The notes: generated from the letters alone by a model not told the origin. A stretch of 64,000 nucleotides of DNA from Cognatishimia sp. SS12 (GCF_028369055.1 NZ_JAQNCZ010000002.1:372001-436000); one strand, 5' to 3'; shown: positions 28,474 to 38,376, counted from the stretch's first letter. Numbers and translations are program-made.

Positions 28474-30927
28474 ATGAGCGATATTCCAGCCAAGGCACGT
28501 GTCGTTATTGTCGGGGGCGGCGTGATTGGGTGCTCCGTTGCGTATCACCTGGCCAAGAAGGGCTGGAAAGATATTGTTCTGCTGGAGCGCAAACAGCTGA
28601 CATCGGGGACCACGTGGCATGCCGCCGGTCTGATTGCACAGCTGCGCGCGACCAAAAACATGACCAAGCTGGCGAAATACAGCCAGGAGCTTTACGGCAC
28701 GCTTGAGGCGGAAACAGGTGTGGCAACCGGCTTCAAACGCTGCGGCTCTATCACCGTGGCCCTGACAGATGAGCGCAAAGAAGAGATCTACCGCCAAGCT
28801 GCCATGGCGCGGGCCTTTGGGGTGGAGGTCGAAGAAATCTCGAATGAGCGCGTGCAGGACCTCTACCCGCATTTCAACCTTGAGGGCGTCAAAGGCGCGG
28901 TGTACCTGCCACTTGATGGCCAAGGCGACCCGGCCAATATCGCTTTGGCCTTGGCCAAAGGCGCACGCCAGAACGGCGCGCTGATCAAGGAACGCATCAA
29001 GGTCACAGGTATGGCCAAGGAAGGCCGGCGGATCACGGGTGTGGATTGGCAGGCCGATGACGGATCGGCCTCGGGCCATATTGAGGCCGACATGGTGGTC
29101 AATTGCGCCGGGATGTGGGGGCAGGCCGTGGGCAAGATGGCGGGTGCCAATGTGCCTCTGCAAGCCTGTGAACATTTCTACATTGTGACCGAGAATATCG
29201 ACGGGCTTGAGCAGCTCCCGGTGTTGCGGGTGCCGGACGAATACGCCTATTACAAAGAAGACGCGGGCAAGATTTTGCTGGGCGCGTTTGAGCCGGTGGC
29301 GAAACCCTGGGCGATGGATGGCATCCCCGAAGAGTTCGAATTTGACCAGCTACAGGAAGATTTCGATCACTTTGAGCCGATTTTGGAGATGGCGGTGGAG
29401 CGTGTGCCGCTGCTGGCCGAGGCTGGCATTCATACGTTCTTTAATGGGCCGGAATCTTTCACCCCGGACGATGCCTATCACCTTGGCCTTGCGCCCGAGC
29501 TTGATAATTTCTGGGTGGCTGCCGGGTTTAACTCTATCGGTATTCAATCCGCTGGCGGTGCGGGTATGGCGCTGGCTGAATGGATGGACACGGGGGAAAA
29601 ACCCTTTGACCTTGGCGATGTGGATATTTCCCGCATGCAGCCGTTTCAGGGCAACAAACAATATCTCTATGAACGCTCCACCGAAACGCTTGGCCTGCTG
29701 TTCAAGGATCACTTTCCTTACAAACAAAAAGACACGGCACGCGGAATCCGCCGCTCGCCCTTCCATCATCATTTGCTAGAACAGGGTGCCGTGATGGGCG
29801 AGTTCGCCGGTTGGGAACGCGCCAACTGGATCGCGGGCCCCGGTCAGGAACGGGCCTATCACTACAGCTGGAAACGGCAGAACTGGTTTGAGAACGCCGC
29901 CGCCGAACATCGCGCCATCCGCGAGAATGTCGGCATGTATGATATGTCGTCTTTCGGCAAAATCCGTGTCGAAGGCCCCGATGCCATGGCCTTTATGAAC
30001 TATGTTGGCGGCGGCGATTACAACGTGCCGGTCGGCAAGATCGTCTACACACAATTTCTGAACCGGCGCGGCGGGATCGAGGCGGACGTGACCGTCACGC
30101 GCCTGTCTGAAACCGCCTATGTCGTGATCACCCCGGCGGCCACACGTCTGGCAGATCAGACCTGGATGGTGCGCCACAAAGGTGACTTTAATGTGGTGAT
30201 CACCGACGTCACCTCGGGCGAGGCGGTGCTTGCTGTGATGGGGCCAAGTTCACGCAAGCTGCTGGAAAAAGTATCGCCTGCCGATTTCTCAAACGCGACC
30301 AACCCGTTTGGCACGGCGCAAGATATTGAGATCGGCATGGGCCTCGCGCGGGCGCACCGTGTCACCTATGTGGGTGAACTTGGCTGGGAAATCTATGCCT
30401 CCACCGATATGGCAGGCCATGTGTTTGAAACCCTCTGGGACGCAGGGCAGGATATGGGCCTGAAACTTTGCGGTATGCATATGATGGATTCCGCCCGTAT
30501 CGAAAAAGGCTATCGCCACTTTGGGCATGACATTACTTGCGAAGACCACGTGGTTGATGCGGGTCTTGGCTTTGCCGTCAAAGTGGACAAGGGCTGTGAT
30601 TTCATCGGGCGCGCCGCGGTGGCAGAGCGCAAGGCCAGCGGGCCACAATCGCGCCTGCTGCAATTCCGCCTGACCGACCCGGAACCGCTGCTGTATCACA
30701 ATGAGCCGGTTTTGCGGGATGGCGAGGTTGTTGGCTATCTCACGTCCGGCAACTATGGGCACACGCTTGGCGGTGCTATTGGTCTGGGCTATGTGCCATC
30801 TGCGGGCGAAAAGGCGGCGGATGTCCTGGCATCAACCTATGAGATTGACGTCATGGGCACCCGCGTGAAGGCCGAAGCCTCGCTCAAGCCGATGTATGAC
30901 CCAAAATCAGAGCGCGTGAAGGTCTAA
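28474..30927 (+). CDS. FAD-dependent oxidoreductase/GcvT demethylase (DMGDH family), copy 2
   Basis: Enzyme of 817 residues, a diverged paralogue of the gene at 24973 with the same order of domains: FAD domain with GGGVIG and H49 in SGTTWHAAG, then a T-protein half with GWERANWIAG and GELGWEIYAS. Copy 2 has TWHAAGLIAQLR after the histidine where copy 1 has TWHAAGNCPNFS, so the two active sites differ and they probably act on different substrates or steps. ATG 28474 is seven bases from AGGGA; an ATG two codons earlier is too close. The 3' end overlaps the convergent small gene by four bases. Confidence 0.9.
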   Translation: MSDIPAKARVVIVGGGVIGCSVAYHLAKKGWKDIVLLERKQLTSGTTWHAAGLIAQLRATKNMTKLAKYSQELYGTLEAETGVATGFKRCGSITVALTDERKEEIYRQAAMARAFGVEVEEISNERVQDLYPHFNLEGVKGAVYLPLDGQGDPANIALALAKGARQNGALIKERIKVTGMAKEGRRITGVDWQADDGSASGHIEADMVVNCAGMWGQAVGKMAGANVPLQACEHFYIVTENIDGLEQLPVLRVPDEYAYYKEDAGKILLGAFEPVAKPWAMDGIPEEFEFDQLQEDFDHFEPILEMAVERVPLLAEAGIHTFFNGPESFTPDDAYHLGLAPELDNFWVAAGFNSIGIQSAGGAGMALAEWMDTGEKPFDLGDVDISRMQPFQGNKQYLYERSTETLGLLFKDHFPYKQKDTARGIRRSPFHHHLLEQGAVMGEFAGWERANWIAGPGQERAYHYSWKRQNWFENAAAEHRAIRENVGMYDMSSFGKIRVEGPDAMAFMNYVGGGDYNVPVGKIVYTQFLNRRGGIEADVTVTRLSETAYVVITPAATRLADQTWMVRHKGDFNVVITDVTSGEAVLAVMGPSSRKLLEKVSPADFSNATNPFGTAQDIEIGMGLARAHRVTYVGELGWEIYASTDMAGHVFETLWDAGQDMGLKLCGMHMMDSARIEKGYRHFGHDITCEDHVVDAGLGFAVKVDKGCDFIGRAAVAERKASGPQSRLLQFRLTDPEPLLYHNEPVLRDGEVVGYLTSGNYGHTLGGAIGLGYVPSAGEKAADVLASTYEIDVMGTRVKAEASLKPMYDPKSERVKV

Positions 30928-31241
30928 CCCCGGATCGGCCCTTCGGGTCGGTAGCGATCCATCACCTCATCCAAGAGGTCGTTGGTAATGGCTGTGTTTT
31001 CTGCCTGCAAACAGGGCAGAAGCACAGCTTTGTTCATCTTTTGACGCACGCCGCTGGGGGCATGGTTGGGGTCGCGCTGCACGTTTGAAAAACAGTGAAT
31101 AAACGCTTCTTCTGACACGCCCAGATCGGCGGAAATCAGATGGGTGGGCCGGTCGCCACGTTGGAATGTTTCTGACGTTGCGATGGTGGCCAGGCTCAGC
31201 CCTCCCAAAACAACTATCGCGGCCAGGGGCAAAAATCTCAT
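30924..31241 (-). CDS. small secreted protein, function unknown
   Basis: Product of 105 residues not recognised. MRFLPLAAIVVLGGLSLATIATS is a clear Sec signal. The mature part (about 80 residues) contains two cysteines (FIHCFSNV and LPCLQAEN) that could form a disulfide, and a charged C-terminus. The start at 31241 has an excellent ribosome site (GAGGAG, six-base spacing), which argues it is real; a longer open frame to 31307 is not needed. It is convergent with the second GcvT gene and divergent from rarD. Confidence 0.75.
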   Translation of the reverse strand: MRFLPLAAIVVLGGLSLATIATSETFQRGDRPTHLISADLGVSEEAFIHCFSNVQRDPNHAPSGVRQKMNKAVLLPCLQAENTAITNDLLDEVMDRYRPEGPIRG

Positions 31242-31377
31242 CTTGATCTCCTCAGTTGCAATCAGAGGTAATACGCGACCATCACATTTTTCCGTCGCCA
31301 CCATCACGAAAATTCATTGCCGGGTGGCTATGCGCGGCGGCGGGCCTGTCTTATGGGTTGTCAGAAGGAGATATCTC

Positions 31378-32280
31378 ATGGTGACACCAGCTGGATTGAT
31401 CAAAGATCAGGACACGCCGCAGGGCCTCGTTTTTGCGTTGACCGCCTATGTGATGTGGGGGTTCTTGCCGCTTTACATGAAGCTCGTGGCGCATATTCCT
31501 GCAGCCGAAGTGGTGGCGCACCGTGTGGTTTGGTCGATCCCGGTGGCTGGTGCGGTATTGATCATCATGCGCCGCACCCAGGACCTGCGCGAGGCGCTGC
31601 GCTCGCCGCGCATGTTGGCCATGGGCTGCGTTACTGCCGCGCTGATCACGGTCAACTGGGGCATATATGTCTATGCCATTGCGACGGACCGCGCGGCGGA
31701 TGCCGCTTTGGGTTATTACATCAACCCGCTCTTTTCGATGTTTCTGGCGATAACCCTGCTGGGCGAACGGCCAAACCCGGCGCAGATCGTGGCCATTGCG
31801 ATTGCGGCTCTGGCTGTGGTTATTCTGTTCGTCGCCGCCGCGCGGCCGCCCTGGGTGCCGCTGGGCCTGACGTTCAGCTGGGGGTTTTATGCCTATTTCA
31901 AGAAATCGCTCCCGATCGGCCCCAACCAAGGTTTCTTGCTTGAGGTGATTATTCTGGCGCTGCCGGCGTCGTTGTTTCTGATATATCTGGCGGCGAGCGG
32001 TCAGGGTTATTTCCTGGGGTCGACCCGCGACACGCTGCTTTTGTTGGGCTGTGGGATCGTCACGGCGGTGCCGCTGCTGTTTTATGCCAACGGGGCGAAA
32101 CTGATCCGCCTGTCGACCGCAGGGATTTTGCAATACCTTGCGCCCAGCATGATCTTTGTGATTGCGGTCTTTGTCTTCGGAGAAGAACTGGACACCAGCC
32201 GCAAGATCGCCTTTCCGCTGATCTGGACCGCCTTGGTGATCTATACCACCAGCATGCTGCGCGAGATGCGCGCGCGCTAA
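31378..32280 (+). CDS. rarD: RarD-like EamA-family transporter
   Basis: Inner-membrane drug/metabolite transporter of 300 residues with about ten hydrophobic helices. The RarD opening TPQGLVFALTAYVMWGFLPLYMK is represented by YVMWGFLPLYMK. VNWGIYVYAI and YYINPLF are further RarD subfamily marks. Substrate unknown (named for chloramphenicol sensitivity). ATG 31378 follows AAGGAG; the frame upstream is open but overlaps the promoter area. Confidence 0.92.
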   Translation: MVTPAGLIKDQDTPQGLVFALTAYVMWGFLPLYMKLVAHIPAAEVVAHRVVWSIPVAGAVLIIMRRTQDLREALRSPRMLAMGCVTAALITVNWGIYVYAIATDRAADAALGYYINPLFSMFLAITLLGERPNPAQIVAIAIAALAVVILFVAAARPPWVPLGLTFSWGFYAYFKKSLPIGPNQGFLLEVIILALPASLFLIYLAASGQGYFLGSTRDTLLLLGCGIVTAVPLLFYANGAKLIRLSTAGILQYLAPSMIFVIAVFVFGEELDTSRKIAFPLIWTALVIYTTSMLREMRAR

Positions 32281-32317
32281 GCTTGTCGCGCCGCCGGCGA
32301 GGGGGTATGGCAAAGCC

Positions 32318-32971
32318 ATGGTTCAGATCACCCCCTATATGCCGCCGCAAGACCCGCTGGAAATCTTGCATGAAGACAGCAGCATCGTTGTCGTCAATAA
32401 GCCGAGTGGCCTGTTGTCGGTGCCGGGCCGGGGCCCGGAGCTGGCGGACTGCCTGATCAGCCGCGTGCAGACGGTTTTTCCTGATGCGCTGCTGGTGCAT
32501 CGTCTGGATCGGGACACATCGGGGGTGATCATCTTTGCGCTTACGCCGCATGCGCAGCGTAGCCTGTCGATGCAGTTTGAAAAGCGCACCACCAAAAAGA
32601 CCTATGTCGCGCGGGTGTATGGGGGGCTGGCTCCTAAAACCGGCACGGTTGATCTGCCCCTGATCGTGGATTGGCCAAATCGCCCATTGCAGAAGGTCTG
32701 CCATGAGACCGGCAAGCCTGCCGTCACCGATTGGCGCGTGTTGCGCAGCACACCCGATGAGACCCGCGTGCGCCTGACGCCCAAGACCGGTCGCAGCCAT
32801 CAACTGCGGGTGCATATGCTGGCGCTGGGACATCCGATTTTGGGTGATCCGCTTTATGCAACAGGCGCGGCGCGCGCCCATCCGCGCCTGATGCTGCATT
32901 CGGAAGAGTTGCGGATCAATCACCCTGAGTCCGGCAAAGGCCTGAGTTTTCGCGCCAAAGCCCCTTTCTAA
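32318..32971 (+). CDS. rluA: RluA-family pseudouridine synthase
   Basis: Isomerises uridine in RNA; RluA itself modifies 23S rRNA U746 and some tRNAs at U32. It has 217 residues, close to E. coli RluA (219), with no S4 domain. Catalytic D64 is in HRLDRDTSG; the conserved late block is KTGRSHQLRVHM and GHPILGDPLY. The target is inferred from length and similarity. It follows rarD on the same strand. Confidence 0.9.
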   Translation: MVQITPYMPPQDPLEILHEDSSIVVVNKPSGLLSVPGRGPELADCLISRVQTVFPDALLVHRLDRDTSGVIIFALTPHAQRSLSMQFEKRTTKKTYVARVYGGLAPKTGTVDLPLIVDWPNRPLQKVCHETGKPAVTDWRVLRSTPDETRVRLTPKTGRSHQLRVHMLALGHPILGDPLYATGAARAHPRLMLHSEELRINHPESGKGLSFRAKAPF

Positions 32972-32974
32972 GGG

Positions 32975-33811
32975 TCAGACCTTTGTCCAGCCCACGGCCC
33001 AGATGTCGGGGTTTGACAGCGCGTCTTTGCCAAACCAGCGTTTGGGGGCAATGACGGTTCGCTGCGGGTTTTGGTTGAGCCATGCGCCCCACCATGAAAA
33101 CGAACTATTGGCGATGATATTGTGCCGGCAGAGCGACATCAGGCGCATATCTTCGTAGTCCTGCGCATCGCCATTGTGATCAATGACAATGGGCGTGCCC
33201 GGCAGTTTCAGATTGTTGCGCGCCCAGTCCGGGTCATCAGAAAACACAAAGATCTGCGGGGCCGCCTCAAGCTGGGGCAAAAGCGCGGCGAGCGCGGCAT
33301 CGTAATAGGGCTGTGCGCAGACCACATGCGAAGCGTTTGAGACATAATCCCCCCGCCGCACATGCAGCGAGACCGAGAGCGTTTCGCCAATCTGCGCCGC
33401 TAGATCTGCGTTTTGCCCGGAAGGCGCCGGAAAGGTGAAATCTGACCGGATCGCATCCGCATGGTCCGTAAAATATTTTTCCGACTGCCAGTAGCCGTGC
33501 AGATAGCTGTTGTCGGGCAGGGCAAGAACGGTCGGGTCAAACCCCAGCGAGGGTTCACGATAAAAGCGCGGGGTGCGCCCGAAGGCGCGCCAAAGGTGAT
33601 AGCGCAATTTCGCGCTATGCTGCGCGGGCGGCAGATCCATGGGTGTTTCCGTGGCCAAAGAAAAGACCCGCGTCAGGGATTTCTCGCCCCGGTGCAGCGC
33701 ATAGCGGTCATCAATCGCCAAAGACGTCCCCAGCCGCAGCGCCAGCGCGCGGCCGGCGGCATATTGAAACATCTGGTTGCCGGTGCGGCCGTGAAAACGT
33801 GTGTAGATCAT
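32975..33811 (-). CDS. GT11 alpha-1,2-fucosyltransferase-like protein
   Basis: Inverting glycosyltransferase family 11, 278 residues. The N-terminal motif GRTGNQMFQYAAGRALA, the GDP-fucose-binding HVRRGDY and the C-terminal NSSFSWWGAWL are diagnostic. It probably adds fucose or a related sugar to lipopolysaccharide or capsule. No GDP-fucose synthesis genes are in the window. It is coupled by a four-base overlap to the GT25 gene upstream of it. Confidence 0.9.
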   Translation of the reverse strand: MIYTRFHGRTGNQMFQYAAGRALALRLGTSLAIDDRYALHRGEKSLTRVFSLATETPMDLPPAQHSAKLRYHLWRAFGRTPRFYREPSLGFDPTVLALPDNSYLHGYWQSEKYFTDHADAIRSDFTFPAPSGQNADLAAQIGETLSVSLHVRRGDYVSNASHVVCAQPYYDAALAALLPQLEAAPQIFVFSDDPDWARNNLKLPGTPIVIDHNGDAQDYEDMRLMSLCRHNIIANSSFSWWGAWLNQNPQRTVIAPKRWFGKDALSNPDIWAVGWTKV

Positions 33812-34524
33812 GAGGATTTGGACAGCCGTGTAATCGCCGCGCGATACCGCGCGCGCGCAATGGCGCGAGTGAACTCTCCGCGCAAACTGCGTTTCTTTTG
33901 AATGGTGGAGCCGCCCGTCGCCTCAGCCCCGCTGCGGATATGGCTGGGCCAAAGGGTCAGGCTGTCAACGCCGGTTTCCCAGCGCATCTGCAACCAGGTG
34001 TCGACCGGGCGGTCGATTTTTTCTGAGGCCATCACCAGTTTTCGTGCGGCACTGCGCCCAAGGATGTAAAGCGCAGCCGTCAGCCCGATCTCTTTAGGGC
34101 GGAAAATGTGACATGTGGCGGATTGCTCTAGCGTTTTCTGCGCAACCTCGCGGCCCTTCATGGGAAAGCGGATCAAACAATCCTCATCCGCATGAGCGAT
34201 CGCAGCGTCAAAGACTTCGGCAAATTCGGGGCCCACCACCACATCATCTTCGGCCACCACGCCAAAGGCATCGGCCCCCTCTGCAATCGCAGACCATGCC
34301 TTGCGGTGCGACAAGAAACAGCCGATTTCCGAAGGCATCAGTCCAAACGGATAGGCCGGCTTGAGTGGTACCTGCCGCATCACTTCGGCGCGGGCGGCAT
34401 CGGTCATGGCGCGGCCATCAACGGCAGGCAGCAGTTTCGCGTTCGGCAGTGCAGTCTGCAGCGCCGCAACAAGCGCTGCGCGATTGGTGCTGCGCTCAAG
34501 GTGAATGATGTAGGAGTGCGCCAT
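33808..34524 (-). CDS. GT25-type LPS glycosyltransferase
   Basis: Family 25 glycosyltransferase (LOS/LPS outer core type), 238 residues. It opens SYIIHLERSTNRAALV, then GCFLSHRKAW and the metal/nucleotide motif VVAEDDVVVG. The C-terminal third is basic (KKRSLRGEFTRAIARARYRAA). First gene of a two-gene surface-glycan unit with the GT11 gene; acceptor unknown. Confidence 0.88.
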   Translation of the reverse strand: MAHSYIIHLERSTNRAALVAALQTALPNAKLLPAVDGRAMTDAARAEVMRQVPLKPAYPFGLMPSEIGCFLSHRKAWSAIAEGADAFGVVAEDDVVVGPEFAEVFDAAIAHADEDCLIRFPMKGREVAQKTLEQSATCHIFRPKEIGLTAALYILGRSAARKLVMASEKIDRPVDTWLQMRWETGVDSLTLWPSHIRSGAEATGGSTIQKKRSLRGEFTRAIARARYRAAITRLSKSS

Positions 34525-34573
34525 GGATCTGTCCTAACGGGTTTTCAGAACTGCGTCCACACGTCCAGAACGC

Positions 34574-34603
34574 AAAAAGCCCCGGGCTGCGCCGGGGCTT
34601 TTC
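34574..34603 (-). terminator. intrinsic terminator of pnp
   Basis: Stem AGCCCCGG / CCGGGGCT (34578-34585, 34592-34599) with a 6-base loop. The A-run on its left gives TTTTT on the minus strand; TTTTC on the right could also serve plus-strand transcripts. Confidence 0.9.
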
Positions 34604-34621
34604 TTTGGTACGGTCGGGCGC

Positions 34622-36763
34622 TTAGCCGTCCGCTTTTTCTTTTTTCTCAGGGGCGATTTCTTCGCCGGTTTCCTGATCAACCACTTTCATTGACAGGCGC
34701 ACTTTGCCGCGGTCGTCAAAGCCAAGCAGTTTGACTTTCACTTCCTGGCCTTCTTTCAGCACATCCGACGGATGGTTCAGGCGGCGGTTCTCAATTTGAG
34801 ACACGTGCACCAGGCCATCGCGTTTGCCAAAGAAGTTCACAAAGGCACCGAAGTCGACGATCTTGACCACTTTACCAGTGTAGACCGCGCCCTCTTCTGG
34901 CTCGGCCACGATCGAGTGGATCATGTCATAAGCCTTCTGGATCGAGTCGCCATTTGGCGATGCGATCTTGATGACGCCTTCGTCGTTGATGTCGACTTTT
35001 GCACCTGACACTTCAACGATCTCACGGATGACCTTACCGCCAGAGCCGATCACTTCACGGATCTTGTCGGTTGGGATGTTCATGGTTTCGATGCGCGGTG
35101 CGTGCACAGAGAAATCAGAGGTGCCAGACAGCGCCTTGTTCATTTCTTCCAGGATGTGCATGCGACCGTCTTTGGCCTGCGCCAGCGCCTTTTCCATGAT
35201 CTCAGGCGTGATGCCTGCAACCTTGATGTCCATCTGCAACGAGGTGATGCCGTTTTCGGTCCCCGCCACTTTGAAGTCCATGTCGCCCAGGTGATCTTCG
35301 TCACCCAGAATGTCGGTCAGGATCGCATAAGAGCCGTCATCTTCCAGGATCAGACCCATGGCAACACCGGCAACGGCGGATTTCAGCGGCACGCCTGCAT
35401 CCATCATCGACAAGGAGCCACCACAGACGGACGCCATGGAGGACGAGCCGTTGGATTCAGTGATCTCGGAAACCACACGCACGGTGTAAGGGAAGTCGGT
35501 TGCTGCTGGCAGAACCGCCTGTAGCGCGCGCCATGCCAGTTTGCCGTGGCCGATTTCACGGCGACCAGGGGAACCAACGCGGCCAACTTCGCCCACGGAA
35601 TAGGGTGGGAAGTTGTAGTGCAGCATAAAGTTGCTGCGGAAGTTGCCGTGCAGCGCGTCGATGATTTGTTCGTCATCGCCGGTGCCGAGTGTGGTCACAA
35701 CCAGACCCTGGGTTTCACCGCGGGTGAACAGGGCAGAGCCGTGGGTCCGTGGCAGCAGGCCGGTTTCGGCAACGATTGGGCGCACAGTTGTCGTGTCGCG
35801 ACCGTCGATCCGCTTGCCGGTTTTCACCACGTCGCCACGCAGGATGCTGGCTTCGAGCTTTTTCATGGCAGAGCCAAGGCTGGCGTCTTCCAGTTGCTCT
35901 TCGCTCAGGGTCGCTTTGATTGCGTCACGCGCAGCGGCAACGGCGCTGGTGCGCTCTTGCTTGTCGTTGATCGCAAAGGCGGCGCGCATCTGCTCTTCGC
36001 CGGCGGTTTTGATCGCGGCATAAAGATCAGCGTAATCAGGCGCGTCAAAGGCAAAAGGTTCTTTTGCGGATTCTTCGGCCAGCGAGATGATCAGGTCGAT
36101 CACCGGCTGGAAAGCGTCGTGGGCGAATTTCACCGCGCCCAGCATCTCAGCTTCGCTGAGTTCATAGGCTTCGGATTCCACCATCATCACGGCGTCTTTG
36201 GTGCCGGCCACAACCAGATCAAGGCGCTGATCAGGGTTGTTGCGCAGATCCTGCATGTCATCGACCTGCGGGTTCAGCACATATTCGCCCGCTTCAAAGC
36301 CGACGCGCGCGGCGGCGATTGGGCCCATGAATGGCGCGCCAGAAATGGTCAGCGCTGCAGAGGCCGCGATCATCGCCACGATGTCTGGGTCATTGACCAG
36401 ATCGTGCGACAGAACGGTACACATCACGAGGACTTCGTTTTTGAAGCCATCCACAAACAGCGGGCGGATTGGACGGTCAATCAGGCGCGCGGTCAGAGTT
36501 TCTTTTTCGGTCGGGCGCGCTTCGCGCTTGAAAAAGCCGCCAGGCACTTTGCCGGCTGCGTAGTATTTTTCTTGGTAGTGTACGGTCAGCGGAAAGAAAT
36601 CCTGACCGGGTTTTTGTGCCTTTGCAAAGGTCACGTTGGCCATGACACGTGTCTCGCCCAAAGTGGCGATCACGGTGCCGTCAGCCTGACGGGCAACCTT
36701 GCCCGTTTCCAGTGTGAGCGTCTCTTCGCCCCACTGCATCGATTTTTTAACTTCGTTGAACAT
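34622..36763 (-). CDS. pnp: polyribonucleotide nucleotidyltransferase
   Basis: Phosphorolytic 3'-5' exoribonuclease of RNA decay, trimer in the degradosome; 713 residues, standard length. Two RNase PH domains (about 1-230 and 310-540) are present, with [25 protein letters not shown] and [18 protein letters not shown] domain at about 555-615 ([11 protein letters not shown]) and S1 domain at about 620-690 ([20 protein letters not shown]). The ATG at 36763 lies seven bases after AGGA; the adjacent ATG at 36766 is closer. A perfect palindrome precedes it. Confidence 0.97.
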   Translation of the reverse strand: MFNEVKKSMQWGEETLTLETGKVARQADGTVIATLGETRVMANVTFAKAQKPGQDFFPLTVHYQEKYYAAGKVPGGFFKREARPTEKETLTARLIDRPIRPLFVDGFKNEVLVMCTVLSHDLVNDPDIVAMIAASAALTISGAPFMGPIAAARVGFEAGEYVLNPQVDDMQDLRNNPDQRLDLVVAGTKDAVMMVESEAYELSEAEMLGAVKFAHDAFQPVIDLIISLAEESAKEPFAFDAPDYADLYAAIKTAGEEQMRAAFAINDKQERTSAVAAARDAIKATLSEEQLEDASLGSAMKKLEASILRGDVVKTGKRIDGRDTTTVRPIVAETGLLPRTHGSALFTRGETQGLVVTTLGTGDDEQIIDALHGNFRSNFMLHYNFPPYSVGEVGRVGSPGRREIGHGKLAWRALQAVLPAATDFPYTVRVVSEITESNGSSSMASVCGGSLSMMDAGVPLKSAVAGVAMGLILEDDGSYAILTDILGDEDHLGDMDFKVAGTENGITSLQMDIKVAGITPEIMEKALAQAKDGRMHILEEMNKALSGTSDFSVHAPRIETMNIPTDKIREVIGSGGKVIREIVEVSGAKVDINDEGVIKIASPNGDSIQKAYDMIHSIVAEPEEGAVYTGKVVKIVDFGAFVNFFGKRDGLVHVSQIENRRLNHPSDVLKEGQEVKVKLLGFDDRGKVRLSMKVVDQETGEEIAPEKKEKADG

Positions 36764-36953
36764 CATCGTATCCTAAATGGGAGCGCTCCCGGCCCTCCGG
36801 GTCTCCCGATTGCATAGCGGCCCCATTGCCGCCGGCCCCATCTATCTTTCTTTCGTGCGCCGGGGCCTTGGCGCTCGTCTCAGATACATGCGCCTTACAT
36901 GAGTTTTCGTCGCAATGAAAGTCCGCTGTGGATCGGATCCGCGCTGCGCGCGC

Positions 36954-37802
36954 TCAAAGGGTGCGGGCCGAGAATGTATCACATTCGCGGATGTCACCGC
37001 TTTGATAGCCGGTGGCGAACCAGCGCTGCCGCTGTTCGCTGGTCCCATGGGTAAAGGTATGCGGGCGCGGCACGCGGCCGGCGCTGCGTTGCAAGGTGTC
37101 ATCGCCGATCTGACGGGCGGCGTTCATGGCCTCTTCGATGTCCCCCGGTTCGAGCGAGTTAAATTTCTGGTCCGCAAGTCGCGCCCAGATCCCCGAGAAA
37201 CAATCAGCCTGCAGTTCGATTCGAACAGAGATGGCGTTGGACTCGCGTTCAGAGACGGCGCGGCGCAGGCGGTTCGCTTCGCCAAGGATGCCAAGCTCAT
37301 GCTGCACATGGTGCGCCACCTCGTGGGCGACCACATAGGCGGCGGCAAAATCGCCGCCCGCCCCCAGGCGATCTCGCATCGTGGTGAAAAACTGCGTGTC
37401 GAGGTAAATTTTGTTGTCTGCCGGGCAATAAAACGGTCCGGTGGCACCCGAGGCACCGCCGCAGGGCGATTGGGTCACACCCTTGAACAGGACCAGCGTG
37501 GCCGGACGATAGCGCGTGTCCAGCTGGCGCGCAAAAATGCCCTGCCAGACCTCTTCGGTGTCGGCCAGCGTGACGCTGACAAATTCCGCCGCTTGTTCAT
37601 CCGCCTCAGTCACGGGTGCGCTGCTGGTGGGCGGTGCCAACCCCGCTGATCCACCTTGCAGCAGGGGCGTGAGATCAACTCCAAAAAGCGCCCCAATCAC
37701 GACGATGGCGACCACGCCGAGCCCGCCACCACCGACGAGGCCCATGCGGCGTCCGCGTCGGTCTTCGATATTGCGGCTTCCGCGCCGTCCCTTCCATCGC
37801 AT
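36954..37802 (-). CDS. YpfJ-family neutral zinc metallopeptidase
   Basis: Predicted membrane-anchored metalloprotease of 282 residues. A single membrane segment lies at about 21-41 (GLVGGGGLGVVAIVVIGALF), preceded by a basic cytoplasmic start (RGSRNIEDRRG, the family's usual opening). The zinc site HEVAHH is at 160-165, with a third ligand probably in ELQADCFSG. CxxC-like cysteines C114 and C126 surround PFYCPADNKIYLD. Substrate unknown. It lies between rpsO and pnp, after the rpsO terminator. Confidence 0.92.
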   Translation of the reverse strand: MRWKGRRGSRNIEDRRGRRMGLVGGGGLGVVAIVVIGALFGVDLTPLLQGGSAGLAPPTSSAPVTEADEQAAEFVSVTLADTEEVWQGIFARQLDTRYRPATLVLFKGVTQSPCGGASGATGPFYCPADNKIYLDTQFFTTMRDRLGAGGDFAAAYVVAHEVAHHVQHELGILGEANRLRRAVSERESNAISVRIELQADCFSGIWARLADQKFNSLEPGDIEEAMNAARQIGDDTLQRSAGRVPRPHTFTHGTSEQRQRWFATGYQSGDIRECDTFSARTL

Positions 37803-37893
37803 GGCTGATCCTCCGTGGCTGCTGGCAGATTACTACAGTCTAACGCATGAGACTCAGTTCGGTTCATATTTGCGCGACAGGCGGCACAAATGA

Positions 37894-37923
37894 AAACGCC
37901 CGCTCCTGGCGGGGCGGGCGTTT
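37894..37923 (-). terminator. intrinsic terminator of rpsO
   Basis: Stem AAACGCCCGC / GCGGGCGTTT (37894-37903, 37914-37923). On the minus strand it ends in TTTTCATTT. It separates rpsO from the metallopeptidase gene. Confidence 0.85.
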
Positions 37924-37950
37924 AGAAACCGTATGTAGATTGGCAGTCTC

Positions 37951-38220
37951 TCAGCGACGCAGGCCGAGACGCTTGATCAGATCAGCGTAGCGCGCTTCGT
38001 CTTTGCCCTTCAGGTAATCCAGCAGCTTACGGCGCTGAGCAACCATTTTCAGAAGACCACGGCGGCCGTGGTTGTCCTTCTTGTGGGATTTGAAGTGCTC
38101 GGTCAGGGTCGAGATGCGGGAAGAAAGGATGGCAACCTGAACTTCAGGCGAACCGGTGTCGCCTTCTTTGGTTGCGAATTCTTTCATCACGCGGGCTTTG
38201 TCTTCAACAGTGATCGACAT
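37951..38220 (-). CDS. rpsO: 30S ribosomal protein S15
   Basis: Primary 16S rRNA-binding protein of the small subunit platform; 89 residues, exact family length. Diagnostic stretches: [36 protein letters not shown] (as two blocks [13 protein letters not shown] and [13 protein letters not shown]). GGAGACCCCG precedes the ATG. The 156-base leader (38221-38376) may carry its promoter; S15 often represses its own translation through its leader, which cannot be judged here. Confidence 0.98.
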   Translation of the reverse strand: MSITVEDKARVMKEFATKEGDTGSPEVQVAILSSRISTLTEHFKSHKKDNHGRRGLLKMVAQRRKLLDYLKGKDEARYADLIKRLGLRR

Positions 38221-38376
38221 CGGGGTCTCCTATATCAAAGGGTTATGGGCGCAAGCCGGGATGTCGTCCAGCAGGGTCCGGAGAAAACGGCCACCGATTC
38301 CGGTCGCCGATGCGGGCGTATACGCAAAACCGGTCAGAAATAAAAGGGTTTTGTGGTGCGCCTCTAGGGGCAGGCG

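Noticed and set aside
35546-36817. 423-residue open frame antisense to pnp
   Set aside because: Phe/His/Arg-rich shadow; pnp is complete on the other strand.
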